Translations under genes and position numbers: made by a program
In this document: piece after piece, positions 53,365-61,531 of the stretch
Position numbering within the stretch: the stretch's first letter is position 1
Layout of the letters: each line of letters begins with the position of its first letter
DNA from: an uncultured bacterium
GTDB lineage: Bacteria; Planctomycetota; Phycisphaerae; Phycisphaerales; UBA1924
Assembly (NCBI GenBank): GCA_903834785.1
Contig: CAILKP010000087.1
Location: forward strand, 1-64,000
Reading direction: 5' to 3'
DNA: 64,000 bases
Notes under the pieces: model-generated
The model's database searches: none
What the model was told of the DNA's origin: nothing
The model's input: the letters and a program-made list of their open reading frames with translations, nothing else

Positions 53365-54543
53365 TCAGTACGCGTTGCACTTGCGAAGCACCGCCGCGGC
53401 ATGCCCGTCAGTCTTGCCCAGCAGCGCGGCAATCCGCTCGCCAGCTCGGCCGTTGCCGTACACCTTGCTCGGCTTGATCGTCCGCCGCCGCACCGCAGCA
53501 ATCGCCGCGGCGATGGCACCGGCCTCCGCCCTGGCCACATCCACCACGTTGCCCGCACGCTCGCGCCCGGCTTGCCGCGGGCCCAGATTCACCACGGCCG
53601 TTCCCAGCGCCGCGGCCTCGATCAGCCCCGCCGATGAGTTGCCTACCAGCACGCCGCCCGATGCAGCAAGCCCTGCCAGCGTCCCCACAAACGCGCCTCG
53701 CGGCAGATGCTCGGCCAGCACCCACGGCACGCGGGCCTTGGCCGCGGGTGCCGCCATCTTTGTGTGCAGCGACTCGCTGATGCCCTCGCGCCCCGCGTCG
53801 TAGTTGGGCTCCAGTGCAAGCACACCGCGCTGCGCCGCACGGTCGCACGCCGCCACCGCCACCTTGGCCCACGCACGCTCGGCACGCTCGCCCAGGCCAG
53901 CAGGGTGCTGCAGCAGCACGATGTCCGGCATGCTCTCAGCACCGCTGTCGCTCTCCCAGCCCAGCGGGCCATTCGCCTTGGCGAGCTCGGCCAGCCCGTC
54001 AATCGCCGGCGAGCCGACGTTGTGCACGCGGCCTCTGGGCTCACCCATCTTCACCAGCCGCGCTGCGGAAGTCGCCGTCGCCGCGCAGTGCAGGTGGGCC
54101 AGCTTGCTGATGGCATGCCGCATCGCCTCATCGGCCACGCCCTCGGCTCGGTCGCCGCCATGGATGTGGCACAGCCCGTACCCGCCGATGCTCGCCGCCG
54201 CGGCAGCGGCAAACGCCTCGATCCGGTCACCCAGCACCACCACCCACTCGGGCCGGATGTGCCCGAACGCATTGGCAAAGCCGCTCATCCCCTCGGCGGT
54301 GTCCAGCGCGTCAAGCTGGCGCGTGCGCGGTGAGGCCTGACCCTGCATCGGCACCACATCGGCCACGTGCTTGCCGAACTCCGCCTCCACTTCCTTGCCC
54401 GTTCCCGGCGGCAGCAGGTGGCTGCCGGCGATGACAACCTGCAGCCGCAGCGACTTGTGCGCCGCCACCGCCCGCATCACGGGCCGCAGCAGCCCGAACT
54501 CCGCCCGCGAACCGGTCACAATGCAGATCGTTTTCTTTGCCAA
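53365..54543 (-). CDS. neuC: UDP-N-acetylglucosamine 2-epimerase, hydrolysing (NeuC type)
   Basis: NeuC-type enzymes convert UDP-GlcNAc (or a related sugar nucleotide) to UDP and ManNAc, feeding sialic or legionaminic acid synthesis. The 392-residue protein has TGSRAEFGLLRPVM at the start, VVVLGDRIEAFAAA, the His-rich CHIHGGDRAEG, and the UDP-binding VLVGNSSAGLIEAA. Hydrolysing rather than non-hydrolysing type is inferred from this start and GSPAIDGL. TTG at 54543 was chosen because AAGGA lies nine bases upstream; another TTG at 54579 has none. It follows murD by 42 bp, so the two may be co-transcribed. Confidence 0.85.
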   Translation of the reverse strand: MAKKTICIVTGSRAEFGLLRPVMRAVAAHKSLRLQVVIAGSHLLPPGTGKEVEAEFGKHVADVVPMQGQASPRTRQLDALDTAEGMSGFANAFGHIRPEWVVVLGDRIEAFAAAAAASIGGYGLCHIHGGDRAEGVADEAMRHAISKLAHLHCAATATSAARLVKMGEPRGRVHNVGSPAIDGLAELAKANGPLGWESDSGAESMPDIVLLQHPAGLGERAERAWAKVAVAACDRAAQRGVLALEPNYDAGREGISESLHTKMAAPAAKARVPWVLAEHLPRGAFVGTLAGLAASGGVLVGNSSAGLIEAAALGTAVVNLGPRQAGRERAGNVVDVARAEAGAIAAAIAAVRRRTIKPSKVYGNGRAGERIAALLGKTDGHAAAVLRKCNAY

Positions 54544-54585
54544 GTCGCGGCGTCCTTTGTGCCTGTGCGGGAAAACCAACTCAAC

Positions 54586-55944
54586 TCACAACTGCGAAAC
54601 CAGCGCGATGAACTCACGCCCGCGGAACTCATAGTTCGCATACTGCCCCCAGCTGGCACACGCCGGTGAGAGCAGCACCACATCGCCCGCCTTGGCCCGC
54701 GCCGCGGCAGCCGCCACAGCACGCGACAGCACCTCACACACCTCCACGTGCCCCTTGCCGCCGGCGTGGGCGGCGATCTGCGGGCCCGTGGCACCGATGC
54801 AGTACAGCCCGGCCAGCTTCGGCGCCAGCTCACCGATGCACGTGAGATCGCTGTGCTTGTCGTACCCGCCGGCAATCAGGTGGATCCGCCCGTCGTCGGC
54901 GCCCTCGCTGAGCGCACTGATCGCCGTCAGGCATGCCTCCGGTGTCGTGCACTTCGAGTCGTTGTAGTAGCGCACGCCGCGCAACTCACGCACCAGCTGC
55001 AGCCGGTGCTCCAGCCCAGGGAACCCGCGGATCGCTTCGGCCAGCACCGCAGGGTCGGCGTCACGCCTGTACGCGGCGCACGCCGCCAGGGCCTGCGCCG
55101 CGTTGATCGCGTTGTGCCGCCCCGGCAGGGCGATTGTGCCCGCCAGCGGCTGGTCGTCAGTCAGGATCACCTCCGCCCCGGTCCTGCGTGCCAGCTCGGC
55201 CCAACTGGCTACCGACCGGCCCAGCACCGCCACACCGCCGCGGGCTGCCGGCGGCTGGTGCGCCAGGAGGTGCTGCTTGCTGGCCTGGTAATGGTCAAAG
55301 TGCTCGTGCCAGTCCAGATGGTTGTCGCCGATGTTCGTCACCACCGCCACGCGCGGGCTGAACTTCTGCACCTGGCCAAGCCAGTGGAGCATGAAGCTCG
55401 ACAGTTCCAGCACCACCGTTGTGCGCTCGGTGATCGGGTCGCTGGCCCCCGCGCCCAGCCGCCCCAGCAGCGACACGCCGATGTTCCCGCCCAGTGCCAC
55501 GCCTGCTCCGTCATCGGTGTGCATCAGCGCGTGGGTGATCATCGCCGTCGTCGTGCTCTTGCCCACCGTGCCGGTGATGCCGATGGTGTTCGCCGGGTTG
55601 GGCAGCCGCTCAACCATCAGCCCGATCTCGGTGTTGATCGGCACGCCCGCGGCTTTGGCCGCACTGAGGTACCGGTCATCCCACGGGTGCGGCACCGCCG
55701 GGTTGGCGATCACCAGGTCCGTCTTGACAAAGTCCTCATCGCGGTGCTCACCCAGCCGCAGCGTCACGCTGCCAGCGGCGATCAGATCACCCAGTTCCTC
55801 GGCCGGCTCCTTGAGCTGGTCGGCGGGCTTGGTGTCCGTGACCAGCACCTTGGCACCCTGCCCGGCCAGCCAGCGTGCAACGCCGCTGCCGCCGCCAAAG
55901 CGGCCCAGTCCCATCACCGTTACACGCGTGCCGGCAAAGCTCAT
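54586..55944 (-). CDS. murD: UDP-N-acetylmuramoylalanine--D-glutamate ligase (MurD)
   Basis: MurD adds D-glutamate to UDP-MurNAc-L-Ala in peptidoglycan synthesis. The 452-residue protein has the N-terminal GLGRFGGGSGVA, the P-loop GITGTVGKSTTTAMI, ELSSFML, NIGDNHLDWHEHF, YNDSKCTTPEA and the C-terminal SPACASWGQYANYEFRGREF. All Mur ligase core motifs are there. The ATG at 55944 was chosen because it starts the Rossmann strand; the frame is open further upstream but that part is not MurD-like. This shows that the organism makes, or keeps the gene for, peptidoglycan. neuC-like gene follows. Confidence 0.95.
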   Translation of the reverse strand: MSFAGTRVTVMGLGRFGGGSGVARWLAGQGAKVLVTDTKPADQLKEPAEELGDLIAAGSVTLRLGEHRDEDFVKTDLVIANPAVPHPWDDRYLSAAKAAGVPINTEIGLMVERLPNPANTIGITGTVGKSTTTAMITHALMHTDDGAGVALGGNIGVSLLGRLGAGASDPITERTTVVLELSSFMLHWLGQVQKFSPRVAVVTNIGDNHLDWHEHFDHYQASKQHLLAHQPPAARGGVAVLGRSVASWAELARRTGAEVILTDDQPLAGTIALPGRHNAINAAQALAACAAYRRDADPAVLAEAIRGFPGLEHRLQLVRELRGVRYYNDSKCTTPEACLTAISALSEGADDGRIHLIAGGYDKHSDLTCIGELAPKLAGLYCIGATGPQIAAHAGGKGHVEVCEVLSRAVAAAAARAKAGDVVLLSPACASWGQYANYEFRGREFIALVSQL

Positions 55945-56427
55945 CACCGAGCGTACGACCAGCAACGCCCGCGGGGCAGCGCCGAGAAAAATCTGCATCT
56001 GCTGACGGAACCGACGGCACGCTGCATCTCGAATGTCACCGCAGAAGACGTGAAACCGACCGCCAGGTTTTCCGGAATACTTCTGGCAGAGCCGGGCTGG
56101 TGATGGTGGATCAAGCAACAGATGATCTGCCGCGTGGGTCACCAATCGCATGGCTCCTTCGAGTTTGCGTCAGCTCGGGCCGCACATGTTGCCCCGATCC
56201 TGACAGGATGCCGCCGGCTTATCTCCCGGCTCTATCGCGCACTATCGGCCTGACTTCTTTCCCTCCGCCCCTCCCCTTCGCCTCCCACCGCGCACCCAAA
56301 CGTTTAGATCTCTTTTCACCCGCGTGGCTGCCCAATCAGCGGCCCGCTGGGTTTCGCACGCCCTGTTGCCGCCGCTCCGCGGCAGGTTGCCGGGCTGCCC
56401 GCTCTCGTGATTGCCAAGAGGTGGAAC
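55945..56427. other. Intergenic region between divergent murD and a membrane protein gene
   Basis: About 480 bases with no gene I can support. A plus-strand frame (55875-56585) overlaps both neighbours out of frame and is Arg/Pro-rich. C/T-rich sequence lies at 56255-56300. No clear promoter. Confidence 0.45.
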
Positions 56428-57132
56428 GTGAAAACTGCCGTCCGCAAACTCCAGCCCCCTCGCCAGCGCGGCGACTTCACCGGCCGGCTCGCAGCCACCG
56501 CAGCGACACCCGCCAAGCCGTCGCCGATGCCGACATCCCGCCCGGCGATCTCGCCGACACTCCCCTCCGCCGAGACCATGATTGAAACGAAGCCCACGGG
56601 CGATGCTCAGTCCGCCCCCGCCCAGCGTCGGCGCGGACGCAGCGGCATCTCCCGCCCTGCTGCCGTTGCGCTCGTCGCGGCCTATGCCACGGTCCTGGCG
56701 CTCATCGCCGGCGGCTCGCTTGTTCAGGCCCCGCCCGTGCCGCTGCAGCCCGGCAACTCATCGCCAACCGCCAGCCCCGATCTCACCGCTCCCGAATCCT
56801 CCGCCCAGGAAACTGATGACCACCTCTCCGGCCTGAGTTCCACTCGGCCGACCTCGCGCATCTTCCGCCGCGGCGGCGCCAGCCCTGACGACACCCTGGC
56901 CACGGTCTGCGGAACCCCAGTAACCACCCCAGAACCTGCCGCACAGCCAGCCGCGGCTGCTGAGATCGCCGCTGCCAACCGCAATCACGTGGCGCTGGTC
57001 CGTGATGTGACGGGGAAGACCATCGCCCTCATCCTGACCCGTATCGCCTCCCCGGTATCCGCTCCTGTCGGCTCACCGACCGACACCTCGTGCCCCACTC
57101 CGTCCGCACCGGCCATTCCACAGCACATCTGA
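56428..57132 (+). CDS. Hypothetical single-helix membrane protein
   Basis: A 234-residue protein without a family I recognise. It has a basic, Pro/Thr-rich N-terminal part, one hydrophobic helix (PAAVALVAAYATVLALIAGGSLV, split by no charge) near residue 80-100, and a Pro/Ala/Thr-rich C-terminal part with few predicted strands, including NHVALVRDVTGKTIALILTRI. Low sequence complexity makes it uncertain. In favour: GTG at 56428 has GAGG six bases upstream, and a strong plus-strand terminator lies 80 bp after the stop. An alternative start is ATG at 56578. Confidence 0.5.
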   Translation: MKTAVRKLQPPRQRGDFTGRLAATAATPAKPSPMPTSRPAISPTLPSAETMIETKPTGDAQSAPAQRRRGRSGISRPAAVALVAAYATVLALIAGGSLVQAPPVPLQPGNSSPTASPDLTAPESSAQETDDHLSGLSSTRPTSRIFRRGGASPDDTLATVCGTPVTTPEPAAQPAAAAEIAAANRNHVALVRDVTGKTIALILTRIASPVSAPVGSPTDTSCPTPSAPAIPQHI

Positions 57133-57210
57133 TTCCGCCGACCCCCATTCCCCCATCGCCCCAGCCGCCGCGACAGGCCGCTCCAACTTCACCGCTGACC
57201 CCACGATCGG

Positions 57211-57257
57211 GCCGGGCATCACGCCAGTATGTGCTGGCGGCCCGGCTCGTTTTTTTT
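57211..57257 (+). terminator. Strong intrinsic terminator
   Basis: Two stacked stems, GCCGGGC/GCCCGGC (57211-57217 with 57240-57246) and CGCCAG/CTGGCG (57222-57227 with 57234-57239) around TATGTG, followed by TCG and eight T (57250-57257). It ends the transcript of the gene at 56428-57132. Confidence 0.88.
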
Positions 57258-57329
57258 ACCGTCGCCACCGTCCTTCGGGGCCGGAGATGAGCGAACCCCG
57301 GCCAACACCGATCTTTGTTATCGGACGAT

Positions 57330-58121
57330 ATGCATCCTCCGATGATTCCCCGGCGTGGAGGGCCAGTCCTGCCGCCACCCGCCAATCATCGCCCCGTGCT
57401 TGATGCCATCCGCCAACGCAACCCGAAGCGATCGATCCCCGCGATCCTCTTCTACGACTTCTGCCACACCGTCTGCTGGCTGATGCTGCTGATCTTCTTC
57501 CGCCTCCGCGTCTGGGGCCAGCACAACATGCCCAGGACCGGGCCGTTCATTGTCGCGGTCAACCACCAGAGCCACCTGGACCCGATGATCGCCGGCATGG
57601 CCACCCGCGGGCGGCACCTCAACTTCATCGCCCGCTCCACACTCTTTGGCAACCCGCTGTTCGGCAAGCTCATCGGCCTGCTCAACAGCGTGCCGCTGAA
57701 CCAGAACGCCCCTGACACCCAGGCCATCCGCACGTGCATCGAGCAGCTGGGCATGGGCCGGGCCGTGCTGATCTTCCCCGAGGGCTCCCGCACCAAGGAC
57801 GGGGCCATGCACCCATTTAAGAAGGGCGTCTGGCTCCTGCTCAGCCGGGCCAAGTGCCCGGTGCTGCCAGTCGCCATCGAGGGGGCGTACGACGCCTGGC
57901 GCCGCGGCGAGAGCCGACCCAAACTCCTGGGCCAGCGCGTCAGCGCCATGGTCGGGGCCCCCATCGCCGCTGAGACGCTTCTGGCCATGGGCCACGAGCA
58001 GGGCCTTCGCCACCTGCGGGCCACCATCGAGGGCATGCGCGTCCAGCTCGCTGAGAAGTTTGAGCAGGCCGGCCACCCCCTGACAACCAAGCCCGCCAGC
58101 GACCTGGACGAGCCGGATTGA
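57330..58121 (+). CDS. plsC: 1-acyl-sn-glycerol-3-phosphate acyltransferase (PlsC family)
   Basis: A membrane-associated acyltransferase that adds an acyl chain to lysophosphatidic acid or a similar acceptor. The 263-residue protein has the catalytic block VNHQSHLDPM (His and Asp, HX4D), the acceptor-binding FPEGSRT and a final PVLPVAIEG. A hydrophobic helix (VCWLMLLIFFRLRVW) precedes the active site. The ATG at 57330 was chosen; 57342 and a TTG at 57315 are alternatives. Its stop overlaps the start of the next gene, so the two are coupled. Confidence 0.9.
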   Translation: MHPPMIPRRGGPVLPPPANHRPVLDAIRQRNPKRSIPAILFYDFCHTVCWLMLLIFFRLRVWGQHNMPRTGPFIVAVNHQSHLDPMIAGMATRGRHLNFIARSTLFGNPLFGKLIGLLNSVPLNQNAPDTQAIRTCIEQLGMGRAVLIFPEGSRTKDGAMHPFKKGVWLLLSRAKCPVLPVAIEGAYDAWRRGESRPKLLGQRVSAMVGAPIAAETLLAMGHEQGLRHLRATIEGMRVQLAEKFEQAGHPLTTKPASDLDEPD

Positions 58122-59491
58122 CCCCACCACACTCCAACCCCGCGCGCCCGGCCGCCACGGCGGCCAGCCGCCCGCCCAGCCCCCTGCTGCTCTGGCTGTG
58201 GCTGGTACCACTTGCCATCGTGGCCTGGTGGACGGCCAACTCCATCGGCCAGATCGGCCGCGAGCACATGGAGGTCGGCGAGCGCTTCCGCGATTTCCTG
58301 GAGTTCTACAGCGGTGCCGAGGCCCTGGTCAAAGGCACGCCGCTGTACGAAGCCGGCAAGCTCGGCTACATCTATCCGCCCCTGCTGGCGGTGATCATGA
58401 AGCCGATGGCCTTCCTGCCCATCGATCAGGCCGCCCTGATCTGGCTGGCCGTCAAGGTCATCGCGGTGCTGGTCTCCGTCTGGTTCGGTGCCCGCGCGGT
58501 GGCCGCCCGCTTTGATCTGGATCGCCACGCACCCCTTGCCCTCGTCGGCGGCGTCATCGCCGCCATCGGCACCGCGCTGCTGGCCGACAAACTCCGGGCC
58601 GAGTTCCGCATGCAGCAGTCCAACACCCTGCTGCTGCTGGGCTGGACACTGGCTCTGGTCTGGCTGGATCGCCGGCCGACCCTGGCGGGCTTTGTTCTGG
58701 GCTTCGCCGTCACCATCAAGTACGTGGCCCTCATCGCCCTGCCGTATCTGCTCATCCGGCGTCGCTTCCGTGCCGCGGCCGCGATGGCTGTTTCCATGGT
58801 CGCCCTCGCCCTGGCGCCCGCCCTGGTCATTGGCTGGCAGGAAAATCTCGATGGCCTGCAGCGTGCCCTGGGCGGCATCGGCTCCATGCTCGCCGGCAGC
58901 ACGCCGCAGTCAGGTGAGGCCAAGGTCATGGCCCTGACCCGGATCGGCTGCTCCATCCCCACCGCCATGGCGCACTTCCTGGGCGAACCCGGCCTCTCGC
59001 TCCGCTCCATCGCCCTCATCGGCCTGGTTGCCGCCGCCACCTTTGCCGGGGCCTGGGCCATCTACGCCCGGCGCGGGCAAGCCATGTTCGCCACCCGCGG
59101 CGGCAGGAACGAACTGCCGCCCTACCTCGGCGGCACCGCCGATGCCGACCGCCTCCGCATCGTCGCCCTGGAATGGTGCGGCCTCATCGTCGCCGCCCTG
59201 TGCTTCTCACCCCAGACCAACAGCCCCCACATGGTGCAGTTGCTGCCGGTCTGCTTCGCCATCGCCGCCGCGGCTATCGCGCCGCTGAACAACTCCGCCA
59301 AGCTGCGCTGGCTTGCCATCGCCTCGGGTGCCGTACTGGTGGCCGGACTGACCCTGCCGCCGAGTTCAGCGTCCAACCGCGAGTTCGTTTACGCCGTCCA
59401 CCGTGCCGGCTGGCCATGCTGGGCGATGCTGGTGAGCTACCTCCTTCTGCTTGCCGCGGCGTTGCCCCGAAGCCCGGCCCGCAAGGGCTGA
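58118..59491 (+). CDS. GT87-like (DUF2029) membrane glycosyltransferase
   Basis: A 457-residue polytopic membrane protein with about nine or ten helices. It resembles GT87/DUF2029 polyprenyl-phosphate-mannose-dependent alpha-1,2-mannosyltransferases: an early acidic loop with DFLEFYSGAEALVKGTPLYE and YIYPPLLAVIMKPMAFL, then QQSNTLLLLGWTLALVW and a helix with LGFAVTIKYVALIALPYLL. The Asp in the first loop (GERFRDFLEF) is a candidate catalytic residue. The start is TTG at 58118, overlapping the plsC stop (TTGA). Pairing with an acyltransferase suggests a role in a glycolipid or envelope glycan, which is inference. Confidence 0.78.
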   Translation: MTPPHSNPARPAATAASRPPSPLLLWLWLVPLAIVAWWTANSIGQIGREHMEVGERFRDFLEFYSGAEALVKGTPLYEAGKLGYIYPPLLAVIMKPMAFLPIDQAALIWLAVKVIAVLVSVWFGARAVAARFDLDRHAPLALVGGVIAAIGTALLADKLRAEFRMQQSNTLLLLGWTLALVWLDRRPTLAGFVLGFAVTIKYVALIALPYLLIRRRFRAAAAMAVSMVALALAPALVIGWQENLDGLQRALGGIGSMLAGSTPQSGEAKVMALTRIGCSIPTAMAHFLGEPGLSLRSIALIGLVAAATFAGAWAIYARRGQAMFATRGGRNELPPYLGGTADADRLRIVALEWCGLIVAALCFSPQTNSPHMVQLLPVCFAIAAAAIAPLNNSAKLRWLAIASGAVLVAGLTLPPSSASNREFVYAVHRAGWPCWAMLVSYLLLLAAALPRSPARKG

Positions 59492-59800
59492 AAAACTAGG
59501 GCATCCCCCAGAGCCCGAAAAGCTCTTCGATGTTCCAGAAAAAACCTGTTGTGGTGTGGTTTGTCCCCTGCAAACGGGGGAACTCACCGATTCCTGAGCA
59601 GTTTTTCTAGAATTCGGCCGTAAATTCCGGTATAGCACTACAGAAAACCTGTTTCAATCGAGAAGTGTTGAACTCAACAGTCCGAAATCGAAAGAGCATC
59701 ACGTCTCCGGCCTCGCGACCAGTTTTTTCCTCTGGGAGTTGGGCATCCGTCCCCCAGGCTCTACCGCCCCATCGCCGCGATGCGATGAAAGGAACCGTCC
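59492..59800. other. Leader region of the chemoreceptor gene
   Basis: Relatively AT-rich 309 bases. It has a hairpin CCCC/GGGG (around 59567-59581) and an AGAGC/GCTCT stem near 59510-59527 after the glycosyltransferase stop that could end it. I looked for sigma28 and sigma54 promoters and for a c-di-GMP riboswitch and could not support any of them. Confidence 0.4.
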
Positions 59801-61429
59801 ATGACGATCAAAACCCGCCTCTTCCTCGGCTTTGGCCTGATCGCCGTCGTGGCTGTCTCAGCCAGCGTCTTTGTGTGGAACCGTGTCGACCGCATGGCCG
59901 ATCGCGTCGCGTACATGACCAGCGTGCGGTACCCCACCGCCATGACAGCCGAGCGGATCGAGTCGGACCTTCGCGCCACCCGCGTCGACCTGCGCAGCTA
60001 TCTGCTCTTCCACGCCGACGAGGCCCACCGCCGTCAGGCCGGCGAGTCCTTTGTTGCCCACTGGAAGGAAGTCAACACCGAAGTCGACCACCTCAAGTCC
60101 CTCTCCCAGCACTGGACCGTTCAGGCCAACAAGGACAAGCTCGCGGCGATGATCGACAAGCTCAAGCCCCTGACCGACGCCCAGCATGCGATCATGACCA
60201 CCGCCGATGCAGGCAAGAATGACGAAGCCGTCGCGCTCATGCACGGCACCGCGCTGACACTGAGCACGGATATCCAGCAGACGCTCGACCAGATCATCGA
60301 CGCTCAGCAGGAACTGCTCAAGGGCAACATTGGGGAGATGAACAGCGCCAAACAGATGGCCACCACCGCATCGCTTGCCTCCGCGGGCATCGTCGGTGTT
60401 CTGGGCCTGTTCATCGCCGGCTTCACCGCCGCCTCCATCCTCCGGCCACTGAACATCCTCCAGGCACGTCTCAAGGACATCGCCGAGGGTGAGGGCGACC
60501 TGACCGTCAAGCTCGACGAATCGGCCAAGGATGAGCTCGGCGAGGTTTCACGCTCCTTCAACAAGTTCGTCGCCAAGATCCGCGATGTGCTGCGCGGGAC
60601 CATCTCCACGACCAACCAAGTCGCCGCAGCGTCCACTCAGGTCGCCGCCAGCAGCGAGGAGCTCGCCCGCACGGTGCAGACCCAGGAGCAGGCCGCGGCA
60701 CAGGTTTCATCGGCCGTTACCCAGCTGGCCGCCAGCGTGACCGAGGTGGCCAACAAGAGCACCGATGCCAAGAACACCGCTGAACAGTCCATGAACGAGG
60801 CCAACCGCGGCGGCGAACTGGTTCGCCAGACCGTCGAACAGCTCGGCCAGATCGACACCCGCTTCAACGAGGTCGCCGAAGTCGTCGGCACCCTTGAAAA
60901 GCAGGGCGAAGAAGTCGGGCGCATCGTTCAGGTCATCCAGGACATCGCCGACCAGACCAACCTGCTGGCCCTCAACGCCGCCATCGAGGCCGCCCGGGCC
61001 GGCGAGCACGGCCGCGGCTTTGCCGTCGTCGCCGATGAGGTCCGCAAGCTCGCCGAGCGCACGACCCAGGCCACCGGCGAGGTCTCCAAGACCATCGGCG
61101 GCATGCGTGACGGCACCGTGATGGCCGCCGCGGCCATGAAAACCGGCCGGCAGACCGTGTCCCAGGGCCGCCAGATGGGCGGTCAGACCGGCGAAGCCGT
61201 GCAGTGCATCGTCCGCAGCCAGCAGGCCGCCGAGCAGGTCGTCGCCTCCATCGCCGCCGCCACGCAGCAGCAGGCCTCGGCAACCGAGGAGATCAGCCGG
61301 ACCATCGAGCAGATGACCGCCTCCAACGCCGAATCGGCTAGTGCCGCCAACCAGGCCGCCCAGGCCGCGGGCAACCTGTCCCAGCAGGCCGAGGACCTCA
61401 AGCGGCTGATGACCCAGTTCAAGGTCTAA
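59801..61429 (+). CDS. Methyl-accepting chemotaxis protein
   Basis: A 542-residue transmembrane chemoreceptor. Helix 1 is [20 protein letters not shown] (residues about 7-26); residues 30-185 are a four-helix-bundle sensor; helix 2 is [19 protein letters not shown] (about 190-210). HAMP follows ([20 protein letters not shown]). The signalling domain has the conserved hairpin tip [43 protein letters not shown]. No CheR/CheB pentapeptide tether is seen at the C-terminus (ends MTQFKV). It may serve flagellar motility or type IV pili. The ATG at 59801 follows GAAAGGAACC, an SD-like stretch. A terminator follows. Confidence 0.93.
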   Translation: MTIKTRLFLGFGLIAVVAVSASVFVWNRVDRMADRVAYMTSVRYPTAMTAERIESDLRATRVDLRSYLLFHADEAHRRQAGESFVAHWKEVNTEVDHLKSLSQHWTVQANKDKLAAMIDKLKPLTDAQHAIMTTADAGKNDEAVALMHGTALTLSTDIQQTLDQIIDAQQELLKGNIGEMNSAKQMATTASLASAGIVGVLGLFIAGFTAASILRPLNILQARLKDIAEGEGDLTVKLDESAKDELGEVSRSFNKFVAKIRDVLRGTISTTNQVAAASTQVAASSEELARTVQTQEQAAAQVSSAVTQLAASVTEVANKSTDAKNTAEQSMNEANRGGELVRQTVEQLGQIDTRFNEVAEVVGTLEKQGEEVGRIVQVIQDIADQTNLLALNAAIEAARAGEHGRGFAVVADEVRKLAERTTQATGEVSKTIGGMRDGTVMAAAAMKTGRQTVSQGRQMGGQTGEAVQCIVRSQQAAEQVVASIAAATQQQASATEEISRTIEQMTASNAESASAANQAAQAAGNLSQQAEDLKRLMTQFKV

Positions 61430-61476
61430 GCCCGACGCCGGCCCGGTCCGACCGGTCACCACATTCCAGTGACTCC

Positions 61477-61513
61477 ACGCAAGCCGGGCCCAAGCCCGGC
61501 TTGCGTTGCTTTG
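61477..61513 (+). terminator. Strong intrinsic terminator after the chemoreceptor gene
   Basis: A perfect 13-bp stem ACGCAAGCCGGGC/GCCCGGCTTGCGT with loop CCAA, followed by TGCTTT. The T-tract is short. Confidence 0.78.
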
Positions 61514-61531
61514 GCTCGATAGACTCGGCGC

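Noticed and set aside
59492-59800. c-di-GMP riboswitch or sigma28/sigma54 promoter ahead of the chemoreceptor gene
   Set aside because: The conserved core sequences are absent; only unspecific hairpins are present.
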